DNA of 64,000 bases from Liopterus haemorrhoidalis (GCA_963971575.1 OZ020622.1:3696279-3760278), one strand, 5' to 3'. Numbered from the stretch's first letter, positions 1 to 10,139 are shown. A program made the numbers and translations. Notes: generated by a model not told the origin, from the sequence alone.

Positions 1-289
1 TCCTTTTTGTAGAATGAAGCTTTAGCTACAATTTGCCGCATCGTACACAAATATGATTCGATTGGTTTACAAGATGGCGCCTATAATGCAATTTGCTTAA
101 TTACAATTACATAACAATTTTTTCTAAAATTTAAAATATCTTATTAGATAGATAAAAATTCGCTGCAAATTTTGATATATAGATTGTTATTAATTTTATT
201 TCCGATTATTAGTTTTGTATAAGAAACTATAAGGAACTATAGGGTTGTGCGCCGCCTTAATGCGTGGTTCAACAAACAAATTTTGATTT

Positions 290-745
290 TTGATTTTTTT
301 GTTACGAGATTTTTGCCAAAAATGTGTCTAATATAAAACTTTTGTCCCCCACCCTATCTACCAGAGGGGTTGTTCTAAAAATCTCCGTAATGAACATTGA
401 TGGGAACCGGAATAGTTCAACAGGAATTTTCGGTCAGATAAGTTTTTCGAAAAATGACGATTTTTTGTGTCGATAAAAAAAATGTTTTTTAAAAATTTAT
501 TGTGTGGTATCAAAAGAAAGCTCTTAAGGCATTACACATTAAGGAACGATAGATTAATTAGGTTGCGTTTTAAATTCGTTTCTTTTAACATGATTTTTGC
601 CAAAAATGTGCTAAAAAAGTTCTTGTCCAGCACCCTTTTACCAAAAAGGGTTAAATTAAAAACTTGAAAAAATGTAGTTAATGTACATTCTGAGCCGGAA
701 ACATACGAGAGGAATCAGATTGTGTTTTTGAAAAATATGGCAGTT
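290..745 (+). repeat. Diverged HINE internal module, two tandem units
   Basis: Two consecutive stretches (about 290-460 and 585-745) each resemble the internal part of the HINE copies at 8.8, 25.5 and 33.7 kb: a 'gccaaaaatgtg' motif, a 'gtcc(c)(c)ca(g)caccc' motif, then 'atgtacatt', an 'aaccggaa' or 'gccggaa' motif and 'caggaat'. The two units are diverged from each other. No HINE 5' end is seen; a solo HINE 3' end lies at 1516-1580 and may belong to the same old insertion. No coding potential. Confidence 0.5.
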
Positions 746-1050
746 TTTGTGTTTTTGACAAAATGAATTATTTTTTTAATTCATGGCGAAATTATGGGTT
801 ATAATGTTATAGATTTTTTGTATTTATAGCTAAGATAGTGCGTGTCTTTTTTTGAAATTAAAAATATGAAAAAAAATATTTTTTTAAATAGTTGCGAAGC
901 GAGTTACTAATATATTTTTAAATAGTTGCGAGCCGAGTTACACTCCACACCACACTACACTCAACACTACAGTTGAGTTAGGAGTTCAGGAGTGTTCAGT
1001 TATTTTATTATGCTATTATACACAGTGTATTAACCTATTTTATAATTAGT
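746..1050. other. AT-rich spacer, no gene seen
   Basis: Poly-A/T-rich DNA with a short local duplication of 'aaatagttgcgagccgagttac' type sequence near 885-940 and a 'cacactacactcaacactac' stretch. Nothing recognisable. Confidence 0.4.
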
Positions 1051-1059
1051 TGGTTAAAA

Positions 1060-1195
1060 GTTAGTTAGTTAAAATTTTTGGCGCATAGCAACAAAGGCTA
1101 TTTGCGCCTAGCGCAGCCTATCTAAATGACTAAAAAACATATTAAAACAATAAATTAGACAATAAATAAATAAAATCATTAAAAATACGCATACT
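1060..1195. repeat. Dispersed repeat shared with 37.7 kb
   Basis: The segment beginning 'agttagttaaaatttttggc' and running through 'gctatttgcgcctagcgcag' to 'aaaatacgcata' recurs in the same orientation at about 37687-37830 with only scattered differences. Neither copy has obvious terminal inverted repeats or coding sequence, so its class is unknown. Confidence 0.7.
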
Positions 1196-1515
1196 AATAT
1201 TTTATAATTACATTAGATAGGTATTTGTTTTTAAAGTATCAAAGAGGAAGAAATCATTTGTAGTTATAAAATACTTATAAATCAAATAACACATTGTTAA
1301 TAGTGAGAAATACGTTTCTGAAATTGAAAAAATGAAGGCATTTTTCAATATATTTCTTATTAATCTAATAAAGACTTGAATACGAAGCAAATACAGAAAA
1401 ACGCTGGGATTTTTCTCAAATAACGAAGAAAAGTGATTATTAAAAAACTGTTAATTTTGATGTGATTAAAGAACAAATATTCCTAGACATCCAGTATTAT
1501 GATGACTTCTTATAC

Positions 1516-1580
1516 TTATTAAATACCTACAAAACCTTGAAATGTGTGAAAATTCACACTTAACTTCAATTTTTTTGAAA
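1516..1580 (+). mobile_element. Solo HINE 3' terminus
   Basis: Contains 'aaatacctacaaaacctt', the perfect hairpin motif 'gtgtgaaaattcacac' and the T-rich end typical of the HINE 3' termini in this window. The rest of the element is missing or diverged. Confidence 0.7.
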
Positions 1581-1599
1581 ATGCACTGATCTTTTTGTA

Positions 1600-2045
1600 C
1601 AATTAATGAATGTTTAGTTATAAAAATAAAAATATGCATTCCTAAAATTTGTCCCCCGCGTGGGATGTACCTCTAGCATCCCAGGGTTGCACCAGCCCTG
1701 TTCGTACCCTTACCCTGCACCCAGTTGCATGTTTTGTTACAAGAAAAGAAACATATTCTGAACGGATCATTAAACTATGTTGCGAGCACAATACAGCTGC
1801 ATAGCGGTTCACTTGGTGTTACTGTCCGTTGTAACGGTGTGGGTATTGTAATTAACTTGTTATGCGTGAAATGTATTACGAAACATCGCCCCCCCCCCCC
1901 TCACCGACCAAGTGTTTTTTAATTACTTGTTTACATGTTACGCCAAACTGTAACAATACGTTTAAATCGCGTTAAATTATATTTACAGTATGTTTAGTTG
2001 CAAATTTGTGTGGATGAGGGGGGTGCTGGATCATAAAAATGTCAT
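1600..2045. other. No gene seen; C-tract and GC-richer patch
   Basis: About 1650-1760 is GC-richer ('tgcaccagccctgttcgtac') and a run of ten or so C lies near 1890. Short open frames here look like chance frames: no domain, no codon bias, and overlapping frames on both strands. Confidence 0.4.
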
Positions 2046-2046
2046 C

Positions 2047-2082
2047 CGCGGATACGGATACGGATACGGATACGGATACGGA
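2047..2082. repeat. Hexanucleotide microsatellite (GGATAC)n
   Basis: Five to six uninterrupted copies of 'ggatac' following 'ccgc'. A related degenerate 'atccgcagatacgaatac' follows. Translates to Gly-Tyr repeats in one frame, which accounts for the 163-residue open frame across 1990-2481. Confidence 0.9.
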
Positions 2083-2399
2083 AGATTTTTTAGAATATCC
2101 GCAGATACGAATACACAGGATGCTCGGTCTATCGGTGCACACAACAGGACGACAATAACACAAAATCGGAATGAATGGCGGAAGACGATTGAGACGGCTA
2201 TGGCCTTCAAGGGCCTTGATATTTTTTTATTATTTTCAGTTTTGAAAACTCTCTGCCGATGCAACTGTTACTGGAATTGTCAGTATTACTTTCAAAACAG
2301 TTACAAAATTGGGATACAATTCAGGAATACGATTACGGATAGAAATGTTCTGTCAGCCTTTATCAATAAAATTTGTTTTAAAATTATAATTTACAAAAT

Positions 2400-2505
2400 A
2401 AATATGTTTACAATTCCCATTTTCACAATCATTTACCCCTCATCCAGGTGTAGGAGCTCGCCCCCTGGCATTGGCGATTAGCCTCGTTGCAGAAATAGGA
2501 CGATG
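2400..2505 (-). repeat. Dispersed repeat module, also twice at 10.7-11.0 kb
   Basis: The reverse complement reads 'cctatttctgcaacgaggct' followed by a 'cgccaatgccagggggcgag' type block and 'ctacacctggatgagg', then a 'gattgtgaaaatgggaa' type end. The same order is found at about 10750-10855 and 10912-11015. It looks like the conserved end of a transposon family, probably untranslated; the clade is not identified. Confidence 0.65.
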
Positions 2506-2539
2506 TAAAATAAATAAAACATTTCCTTGAATGCATGGA

Positions 2540-2831
2540 AGTCTTGAGTTTTTAGCTCGATTTCGGAATCGGAATTCCTTCAATCATAAGAGAGGAGAGG
2601 AAAGGCAGGGGGCAGAGTTAGGAGGATTGCCAGATGGAAATGAAGAACGGAGTAATAGGTATTGGGCAAAACCAGAGGATAGGCTATGCAGAATGTGTAG
2701 AGAGGAGGAAAAATCCTTGGAACACCTAACAAAAAGATGTGGAAAGATGATGAAATGGGAGGAAGAGATAAAGGAGCTGTTGTGTGAAGAAGGAAAGGGA
2801 GAAAGGTGGGTGAGAGTACTCGAGGAAAGAA
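2540..2831 (+). pseudogene. LINE C-terminal fragment (CCHC-like tail)
   Basis: The frame starting at 2531 reads through a basic, glutamate-rich tail containing 'RLCRMCREEEKSLEHLTKRC', a C-x2-C-x8-H-x4-C zinc-knuckle pattern found after the RNase H/RT region of jockey/R1-type LINE polyproteins. After the knuckle comes a Glu/Lys-rich stretch ending 'RVLEERIG', where a hAT MITE interrupts it at 2832. The purine-rich sequence continues beyond the MITE from 3156 to about 3320 (Lys/Glu/Arg-rich), so the host sequence was one continuous purine-rich tract before insertion. There is no RT upstream, so this is a 5'-truncated LINE relic. The zinc-knuckle assignment rests on the Cys/His spacing; the clade is inference. 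Confidence 0.55.
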
Positions 2832-3147
2832 TAGGGTGACCATTTTCTTAAGAAGGCAATGCGGGACGGAGCAAAAAAAGGTCCTTATCTCCCAAATCCA
2901 AGTGAAGAGCAAAAAAAAGGGTCCTCATCTCCCAAAATCCAAGTGAAGAGCAAAAAAAATGGTCTTCACCTCCCAAATCCAAGCGAAGAGCAAAAAAAAA
3001 AGTCCTCATCTCCCAAAATCCATGTGAAGAGCAAAAAAAAAATGGTCTTCACCTCCCAAATCCAAGTGAAGAGCAAAAAAAAGGTCCTCACCTCCCAAAT
3101 CCAAATGCGGGACAAAATGTTAAAATGCGGGACGAATGGTCACCCTA
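2832..3147. mobile_element. hAT-type MITE, TIR TAGGGTGACCATT
   Basis: Ends are 'tagggtgaccatt' and its inverse 'aatggtcacccta'. Immediately flanking are identical 8-bp copies 'ggaaagaa' (2824-2831 and 3148-3155), the target-site duplication length of hAT transposons. The interior is about five copies of a ~38-bp unit built from 'gtcctcatctcccaaa', 'tccaagtgaagagc' and an A-run. The 105-residue open frame inside is just this repeat. Other copies are at 33481-34773 and 40955-41203. Confidence 0.93.
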
Positions 3148-3155
3148 GGAAAGAA

Positions 3156-4078
3156 GGAAGGAATGCCGAGAGGTAAGACAGAAATGAAAACAGAAAGGAA
3201 GAGAGAGGCAAAGGAGGAGGAAAGAAAAGAGGGAAGAGAAGCGAAAAAGAGACGAAAGAGGGACAGAAGAACTGGAGTCAAGAAGGAAGGAGACCAAAGA
3301 TGGAAGCCGAAAAGAGAATAGGAAATAAATAAAATAATAAAACAAATATTTGCATTGTTAATAACTGTTTTTATATTCTTTCCAAACACATATATACAAG
3401 GCGTCCGCAACCACATACCAGAATCAGTCAAACCGAACTTTTTTGTGGCACCATTACCTAGTTTTAAAACTGTTGAGTACCCCTGTTTTGTACCTCCACA
3501 TAAGTACAGGTTTAGAGGCACGAAAACCATACTGTAATTCGTTTTTGATGAGAATCTTGCGAGACTAAATTATACCATGACAACGAACCCTATTATAACA
3601 ATCTTCTTTTAACAGAAGGTGTCTTTTTTTAGTAACGAAACTATATATCACTATTTTTAAATAGACTGAAAGAGTTATAGGACCTAGATTTAACATTAAT
3701 ACATGTTTTAAAACCCAGGTTTAAGACTTAATACAGTTTATAAGACTCAGAAAAAAATATTCCTTTTGTTACTACCGATATTTTATTTAAAACATATTTT
3801 TAAAATTAGTTGAGAGATTTATGAGACATTCCTTTAAGCCTTTAGCTGTGTTCAGAGCTCTTTAAATTAGTTGACTATTCACAGTGCATTATGGATAAGT
3901 TTAGTAGATAGTTTTAATGTTCAAAGCAGCATTTACAACTAAGGAAATTAGTATGTTACGAATCTATGTGTCTTTAAACCAACTACAATGGCTTCGTAAA
4001 ATTCTCGTTCAACTGACTCAGATAGTTCAAGGGGGGTCTTCCTTTAGGCTTTATTCCTTCGACCATACCTTCCACGAT
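3156..4078. other. No gene seen
   Basis: 3156-3330 is the purine-rich continuation of the LINE tail. The remainder is unremarkable AT-rich DNA with short frames on both strands that show no domain. Confidence 0.4.
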
Positions 4079-4080
4079 TA

Positions 4081-5190
4081 CACTGGTCAACACAATTTTT
4101 GCTGACTTACATCTAAGACTTGTTTCTTACTAATTTGGTGCTGCTGAACTCAAATATCACATCAGTTTTTGCGTATCACATCAGATTTTTGCTGCAACAA
4201 ATACATATTTTCTGCCAAATAATGCTTCTATCGTTTAATTTTAGACGTCGATACTGTAGGTACAAATTTGGCTGACAATAAGGACTAAATAATTAGAAAA
4301 TATTCTTAAAATTTTATTTATAGTGAAAGAAAGAAAATGAGAACAGTTTTAATTACATTTTAATGCATTGGAGTGTTAAAATAAAAATACAAAATTAAGG
4401 ATTAAATGGTCGTTTGTAAGATCTTCTGGAGTGCACCATTTCCGATAAGTCTCTTTTAATACTCCAGTAGTCAGCCATCATGTGAGTACCCCACCTTCCT
4501 TGATAACGTCTCTCCATCCCTTTTAAATCCTGATGGAAACGTTCACCCGGTTCATCACTAACATCTTCAAGATTGACAGGAAATTTGTCAAGATGTTTAA
4601 AAAATGAAGTTTCACGCTCATGTTGCACCCCAGATAATTTTCAATCAAATTTTCAACGACCTCCATATAGTTTTCGTCTTTTTTATTCCCAAGAAAATTT
4701 TTGATGAGCGCAACGAAAGACTGCATTCTTCTCCATATCATCCATATGTACAGTGAAATGTGATCATTCACTAATTTTCTAATTTGTGGTCCGTCAAAAA
4801 TGCCAGCTTTTAGCTTCTCATTACTGAGACTTTGAAATGTTTCAGATATATATTTGAAACAGTCACCATCTTTGTTCAACGCTTTTACAAACTGCTTCAT
4901 TAGACCCAGTTTAATATGAAGAGGGGGGAAAATGATTTTGGTTCGCTCCACCAAAGGTTCGTGTATTATGTTTGGGTCTCCAACATTTAAATCTATTCTC
5001 ACCGGCCAATTTTTCTGAGTCCAATGCTTTATACGATAGAACAAAAATAGAACAAATTGCTACGATACAACAAAAATTTGACGTGATAAGCAGAAACTGT
5101 TAACATTTTTGCAATCAGCACCCCAAAATTAGTTAAAAACAAGTATCAGATCTAAGTCAGCAAAAAAAAGTTTAAATTTGTTGACCAGTG
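4081..5190 (-). mobile_element. CACTG-ended DNA transposon with 3-bp TSD
   Basis: The left end reads 'cactggtcaacac'; the reverse complement of the right end reads 'cactggtcaacaaat'. The inner parts of both ends also match: 'tttgctgacttacatcta' against 'tttgctgacttagatctg', then 'cttgtttcttactaat' against 'cttgtttttaactaat'. Both sides are flanked by 'tta' (4078-4080 and 5191-5193). A CACTG/CACTA terminus with 3-bp duplication is the hallmark of the CACTA/EnSpm group; Chapaev-type elements share the CAC terminus but make 4-bp duplications. The interior carries a frameshifted gene fragment on the minus strand. Total length 1110 bp, too short for an autonomous CACTA element. Confidence 0.8.
4395..5044 (-). 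pseudogene. Repeat-encoded conserved protein, frameshifted
   Basis: The longer frame (4523-5044) contains 'IIFPPLHIKLGLMKQFVKAL', 'LKAGIFDGPQIRKLV' and 'LGCNMSVKLHFL'. A second frame (4395-4628) continues with 'LDKFPVNLEDVSDEPGERFH', 'RYQGRWGTHMMADYWSIKRD' and a basic C-terminus ending at a stop. The two parts join through one frameshift near 4600-4630 in the 'LGCNMSVKLHFL' region. From general knowledge, proteins with the 'PPLHIKLGLMKQFVKAL ... GERFHQD' pattern are abundant, mostly uncharacterised arthropod and cnidarian repeats. The enclosing CACTG inverted repeats suggest it is transposon-borne here, perhaps a C-terminal piece of a larger protein. No catalytic residues can be assigned. Nonfunctional as it stands. 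Confidence 0.65.
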
Positions 5191-6030
5191 TTATTTTCAA
5201 CAATTCCTCTTGTCGCAAAGAATGCCCCATCATGCTAGCTCGTCTAGTTTATGAATACGGACGTTAATATATGTTGCAAGACCCAGGTTTAAACGTGGTA
5301 TTGCAGTGTTCAGTATTTCTAGTTTTATTTCTTCTCCCACACAGAGTGACCTATTAATATAAATCTAGCTTAGATACTGCTCTTCCAAAATTAACAAGCC
5401 AAACAGTTACTACAACTCTTCTAAGGCATTTCACTCTGGACTGTTGGACTAACAAGTCTACGCAGGAGCTTAACTTATGGTTAGGCGGACATTGCCTTTA
5501 CCTAGGGATTGTAATGGTTTACGTAGGTCTATTTGTATCACTTACTAAATACCTACGAATCCTGAAATGTGTGATAATTCACTCATCAATTTTTATATAA
5601 TCAATAAAAAAATTCCTAATATTCAATAATGATTCCATCTCCTTTAATTGGTTTCTAGTACCTTTATCATGTTATTACCTGTTATATAATTGCAACTCTG
5701 TTATTTCCTCCTCTGTACCTCTGTTCCCCTTGTCTATAAACTGAAAATAAAGGAGAAAGTTACTATAATGAGAAACTAGAGCTACGGGAAAGATCAAAAT
5801 GCGATTTACAGGACTATTGTTTAAAGATATTAGATTGGGAAAAAATATGTTGACTTACAATGCAAGTGCAATGTAGTCCAATGATATTTTTTTGTTGTAA
5901 ATTATGGTTTATTGCTAAAGGTAATTCATACCAAGTTGATAAAAGTTTATAAGGACCCTTCTTCTTCATTTTCAATAGTTAAAAAACGGGCTGCTGAATT
6001 TAAACTTGGTCCTACCAATCCATGTTCAAA
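5191..6030. other. No gene; solo HINE 3' end at 5537-5595
   Basis: A degenerate HINE 3' terminus lies at 5537-5595 ('cttactaaatacctacgaat', hairpin degraded to 'gtgtgataattcactc'). The rest is AT-rich with no recognisable feature. Confidence 0.5.
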
Positions 6031-6032
6031 AA

Positions 6033-7150
6033 GTATTTTTGTTTTCCTGGGGGGAAATTTTTGTCACCTCGGGGTGTGTTTTTGTCACCCTGGGGTAAAT
6101 TTTTGACACCCCGAGGAATTTTTGTCACTCCGGAGAGATTTAGTTACTCCAGGGGGGATTTTTGTCAGTCCAGGGGGGATTTTTATTACCTTGGGGGATT
6201 TTTTTCACTACAGGGGGGATTTTCGTCACTCCAGGGGGATTTTTGTCACTCCAGGGAAGATTTTTGTTACCCCGGGGGGATTTTTCTCACGCCAGGGGGG
6301 ATTTTTGTTACCCCTGGAGGATTTTTGTCACTCTAGAGAGATTTTTGTCACTCCAGGGGGATTTTTATCACTCCAGGGGGAATTTTTGTCACTCCAGGGG
6401 GGATTTATGTCACTCCAGGGGGGATTTTTTTTGCTTCGGGGGATTTTTTTCACTCAGGTGGGATTTTTGTCACTTCAGGGGGGATTTTTGTTACACCGGG
6501 GGGATTTTTGTAAGTCCAGGGGGGATTTTTGTCACTGCGGTGGGAGTTTTATCACTCAAGGGGGGATTTTGGTCACTCCAGGGAGGACTTTTGTTACCCC
6601 GGGGGGATTTTTCTCACTCCAGGGGGGATTTTTGTTGCCCCTGGAGGATTTTCGTCACTCCAGAGAGATTTTTGTCACTCCAGGGGAATTTTTATCACTC
6701 CAGGGGGGATTTTTGCCACTCCAGGGGGAGTTTTGTCACTCCGGGGTGATTTTTGTCACTCCAGGGGGGATTTTATCACTCCAGGGAGGATTTTTGTTGC
6801 CCCTGGAGGATTTTCGTCACTCCAGAGAGATTTTTGTCACTCCAGGGGGATTTTTATCACTCCAGAGGGGATTTTTGCCACTCCAGGGGGGAGTTTTATC
6901 ACTCCAGGGGGGATTTTTGCCACTCCAGGGGGGTGTTTTGTCACTCCAGGGCGATTTTTGTCACTCCAGGGAGGATTCTATCACTCCAGGGGGGATTTTT
7001 GTTACTCCTGGAGGATTTTTGTCACTCTAGGAAGATTTTTGTCACTCCAGGGGGAATTTTTTTACCCCGGGGGAATTTTTGTCCCTCCAGGGGGATTTTT
7101 GTCACTCCAGGGGGGATTTTTGTCACTCCACGGGGGATTTTTCCTGATTA
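6033..7150 (+). repeat. G-rich ~20-bp minisatellite, about 50 units
   Basis: Tandem copies of a unit close to 'gggggatttttgtcactcca', mostly 20-22 bp, with point variants ('gttaccccgggg', 'tctagagagattt'). The unit length drifts between 20, 21 and 22, and the unit lacks stop codons on the plus strand, so all three plus frames stay open for long stretches. That produces the 302-, 213-, 195- and 154-residue frames (Thr-Pro-Gly-Gly-Ile-Phe type repeats). These frames are mutually overlapping, have no flanking coding sequence, and are not treated as genes. Confidence 0.95.
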
Positions 7151-7283
7151 CTTTTCACCGTCATGTTTAGATAGAATACAAGGGGATATTTGCTTATTAA
7201 TATTAAGCCGAATGTAGAAAAATTAATGTCGTGGCATCAGGTCCATCCTTCTTACAATGAGCGAATATTTTGAAAAGCAATAA

Positions 7284-7350
7284 AACAGTTTGTTCATAAA
7301 AAAAAATCTTTCTTAGTTTTTGTAAAAACTTAAAAGGTAGCCCTGGTATA
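7284..7350 (+). repeat. Short dispersed repeat shared with 46.85 kb
   Basis: 'tttcttagtttttgtaaaaa' and the following 'cttaaaaggtagccct' recur at about 46875-46915 with few changes, preceded in both places by an 'aaacagtttgt' motif. It forms the left edge of the 154-bp array here, but the copy at 46.9 kb has no array. Confidence 0.6.
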
Positions 7351-7359
7351 TATTATTTA

Positions 7360-8135
7360 TTTTTTTTAGATACATCAGAAAGTGGTCCTATACAGGATAT
7401 TACCACTATCTGATTATCCTTTTTAACTATTTTAAACCAGTCCCTATTAGTATCCTATATGTCCATCGTTTCTATAATTTATTCTTCATTTTGTGTCTCT
7501 TAATATTTCATTTTTTTTTTTAGAAACATCAGAAAGTGGTCCTATACAGGATATTACCACTATCTGGATATCCTTTTTAACTATTTTAAGCCAGTCCCTA
7601 TTAGTATCCTATATGTCCATCGTTTCTATAATTTATTCTTCATTTTGTGTCTCTTAATATTTCATTTTTTTTTTTAGAAACATCAGAAAGTGGTCCTATA
7701 CAGGATATTACCACTATCTGGATATCCTTTTTAACTATTTTAAGCCAGTCCCTATTAGTATCCTATATGTCCATCGTTTCGATAATTTATTCTTCATTTT
7801 GTGTCTCTTAATATTTCATTTTTTTTTTTAGAAACATCAGAAAGTGGTCCTATACAGGATATTACCACTATCTGGATATCCTTTTTAACTATTTTAAGCC
7901 AGTCCCTATTAGTATCCTATATGTCCATCGTTTCGATAATTTATTCTTCATTTTGTGTCTCTTAATATTTCATTTTTTTTTTTAGAAACATCAGAAAGTG
8001 GCCCTATACAGGATATTACCACTATCTGATTGTCCTTTTTAACTATTTTAAGCCAGTCCCTTTTAGTATCCTATATGTCCATCGTTTCTATAGTTTATTT
8101 TTCATTTTGTGTCCCTTAATATTTCATTAAAATTT
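7360..8135 (+). repeat. 154-bp tandem array, five units
   Basis: The motif 'acatcagaaagtgg' starts at 7372, 7526, 7680, 7834 and 7988, an exact 154-bp period. The central units are nearly identical; the first and last carry several changes ('ctgattatcc', 'ctgattgtcc'). Each unit ends in a long T-tract plus 'tag' directly before 'aaacatcag', which resembles a 3' splice acceptor. One frame per unit is open for about 43 codons and then hits TAA. High identity implies recent amplification or gene conversion. Confidence 0.95.
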
Positions 8136-8264
8136 GCTCTACGCACTATTTAATGAAATTTTTGTGTGAAAGTGTTATATTTGGTTCGGTCCTGTTTTGG
8201 TAGTGAGGGTAGTATAATGGCCTACATTCTGTGTTCGCATTTCTCTGGGGCTGTGTGTAGATAG

Positions 8265-8456
8265 ATGTGTAGACGCACTTTGAGTTGGTATGCGGGCAGC
8301 GCCCTTGTGCGTATATTGATTTTCTCTCTCCTCGTACTCTGGCAAAGTAATGATATGCCGCATCGATCCTATGCTCCGGACTCCCAGAGTCCGGGTAGTG
8401 CGTGTACCCCCGGAGTTTCCTCTACGCGCTCCTGGTCACGCATACACGCACATCAG
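8265..8456 (+). CDS. Possible host first coding exon (secreted or membrane)
   Basis: This stretch is clearly GC-richer than its surroundings. An ATG at 8265 opens a frame with a basic start (MCRR), a hydrophobic run 'ALVRILIFSLLVLW' near residues 13-26 that could be a signal peptide or membrane segment, then a Ser/Pro-rich part ending '...RIHAHQ'. It ends in 'catcag|gtaaag', a strong 5' splice-donor match at about 8456/8457, after which the frame runs into AT-rich DNA and stops at 8508. No matching downstream exon or domain is recognised. It may instead be a GC-rich island or old repeat. The opposite strand also has an open frame here (8175-8363), which weakens the case. Low confidence. Confidence 0.25.
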
Positions 8457-8783
8457 GTAAAGAATTTCAACACGATATATATTTTGGAAATATGGATTGT
8501 TTTTTGTTAGGACAATATTTTAAGATCAAATAAGTATTGATTCAAGGTATCAAAAAGTATTCAAACTGTTCCAAAATCAATGTTAATTTCTTTTTCTTTC
8601 TAATGTTTTGTTTGTTATGCTTACAATATTGATTTTGAATACAAAATATCTGCGTGTCTAAGACATTTAAGCTAAAAATATAATACATTAATTTTTTGTG
8701 CGTCTGGTAATATTTTCATAATGCGGTCATGATATTTGACCTATTGTCTATGCTCGCATTGTCTGTCTAATGTAGTAGATTTA

Positions 8784-9972
8784 TAAAAAAAATGATGTGA
8801 AGTGTGAATTTTCACACATTTCAGGGTTTCGCAGGTATTTAGTAAGTGAATAATGATTATTTGGGATGCCAAAACAAATTTTATGTTAAAATATTTTTTT
8901 TGTTTTAATTCGAATGCCTAATACCATTATGTAGGTTTCTAAATATGTGCAGTATTTTTTTTTTTATATAGCAAGGTTCAATAAGATTTTGAAAATTGCG
9001 CTTATGGCTTCCATTGGTTGTTTTAGTCATAAGCTCCGCCCTTCTGATTTCGTGTATTTATAGGAATATAAATAGCAGTATAGCAGTAATATATTTAAGC
9101 ACTAATATGATACAGACATTATAACACATGACATAACATATATTTTATATATTTTATTTTTTTACTTGTATCCATGGTATTATATATAAGTTACTTGGTT
9201 GTAAGTCCAAGAGTATTCAATTTCAACAATTTCCACTGGTTATTAAATTTACGCTTTTAAAAATTAAATGCAATATTTGCCCAAATATAACTAGAATTTT
9301 GAAAAAATAATTTAAACAAAATAAAAATGCAAAAAAAAAACTAACAAAAAATTAAATTGCCTCGAACCCGGATTGAACTCGAGTTTGTAAATTAGAACGC
9401 CAGTATTCTAAGCATTACACCATCGAAACGCTCTGTCTACTGTACTATTAAATACACAGATGAACAGATTAAATATTTTGCATGGCCAAGCAAAAAACAT
9501 AAAAATGTGTTATTTTCCGAAAACATAATCTGATCAAAAATTCCTGTTGTACTATTCCGGTTCACACAAATGTACATTACTTAGAATTTTTTCATATTTT
9601 TAGTTTAAACCATCTGGGCTACAGGGTGTGGGAAAAAAAATTTTTTGCACAATTTTGGCAAAAATCGCGTCAAAATCATTTATTTTGCAAAAATAAAATT
9701 TTGATGGTTAATCCACGTACTAAGGGCTTTCATTTGATACCCTACTCAGAATTTAAAAAACAATATTTTTTTTTCGATGAGCATATATTTGTTCATATTT
9801 TTAGGTTTTTTAGATGTTTTAGTATTTTTCCTATGTGCGGGTCTACGAGTTGTATAAGCATGCCAAATTTCAACTCTCTAGGTTTAGCCGTTTGGCTACA
9901 ATTTGTACCGAACAGACAGACAGACGACAAAATGACGGTATAAGGGTTTTTTGGTCATACCTACAAAACCCT
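8784..9972 (-). mobile_element. HINE copy A, near complete
   Basis: Reading the minus strand, the 5' end is 'agggttttgtaggtatgacc', followed by 'ttataccgtcattttgtc', a 'gtctgtctgtctg' microsatellite, and the shared internal modules ('gttgaaatttggcatgct', 'gtcccacaccctg', 'aatgtacattwgtgtgaacc'). The 3' end has 'aaatacctgcgaaaccct', the 'gtgtgaaaattcacac' hairpin and a T-rich terminus. Subterminal inverted repeats, a GTCT microsatellite core and a 3' hairpin are the features of Helentron-associated elements such as DINE-1. It has no protein. It carries a tRNA-like sequence. Insertion left a mariner transposase fragment immediately on its right. Confidence 0.8.
9358..9434 (-). tRNA. tRNA-like sequence inside HINE A (pseudo-tRNA)
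   Basis: The minus strand has an A-box-like 'gatggtgtaatgcttagaat' and, about 45 nt later, a B-box-like 'gagttcaatcc' followed by 'gggttcgagg'. Spacing fits a tRNA gene, but the acceptor and anticodon stems pair poorly, so this is a degenerate tRNA-derived sequence rather than a functional gene. It lies at the same place and strand, relative to the HINE, as the tRNA-like sequences in the copies at 17.6, 25.5 and 33.7 kb. Confidence 0.55.
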
Positions 9973-9984
9973 AAAAAGGCTCGT

Positions 9985-10137
9985 GTTGATTGGTGTAAGG
10001 GAATGCTATTCTCATCACCTCAAGAAGCTGTTGAAGCTTTCGAAAACCATGTTTTTGAGATACCAACTTCAAAGTGTAAAAAATGTTTCGAGAATTGGTT
10101 TAAAAGCATGCAAAAGTGTATAAGTCTTAAGGGCTAA
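9985..10137 (+). pseudogene. mariner transposase C-terminal fragment
   Basis: The frame reads 'KARVDWCKGMLFSSPQEAVE', 'AFENHVFEIPTSKCKKCFEN' and 'WFKSMQKCISLKG', then TAA. This is the C-terminal pattern of mariner-family transposases (EAVEAY..HV.E.P...W.KCF..WF.RMQKCI...G). No catalytic aspartates are present. A HINE occupies the left flank, and no upstream part of the transposase was found on the far side of it. Confidence 0.7.
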
Positions 10138-10139
10138 TA

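Noticed and set aside
1990..2481. 163-residue plus-strand frame with Gly-Tyr repeats
   Set aside because: Open because of the (GGATAC)n tract; its 3' part crosses the dispersed repeat at 2400-2505.
2859..3176. 105-residue Lys/Ser-rich frame
   Set aside because: Lies within the hAT MITE and is its internal tandem repeat.
6122..7030. Open frame of 302 residues, the longest in the window
   Set aside because: It is the minisatellite translated; two other forward frames are equally open, and no flanking coding sequence, start context or domain exists.
6033..8135. CRISPR-like array
   Set aside because: Repeats are contiguous without unique spacers, and the genome is eukaryotic.
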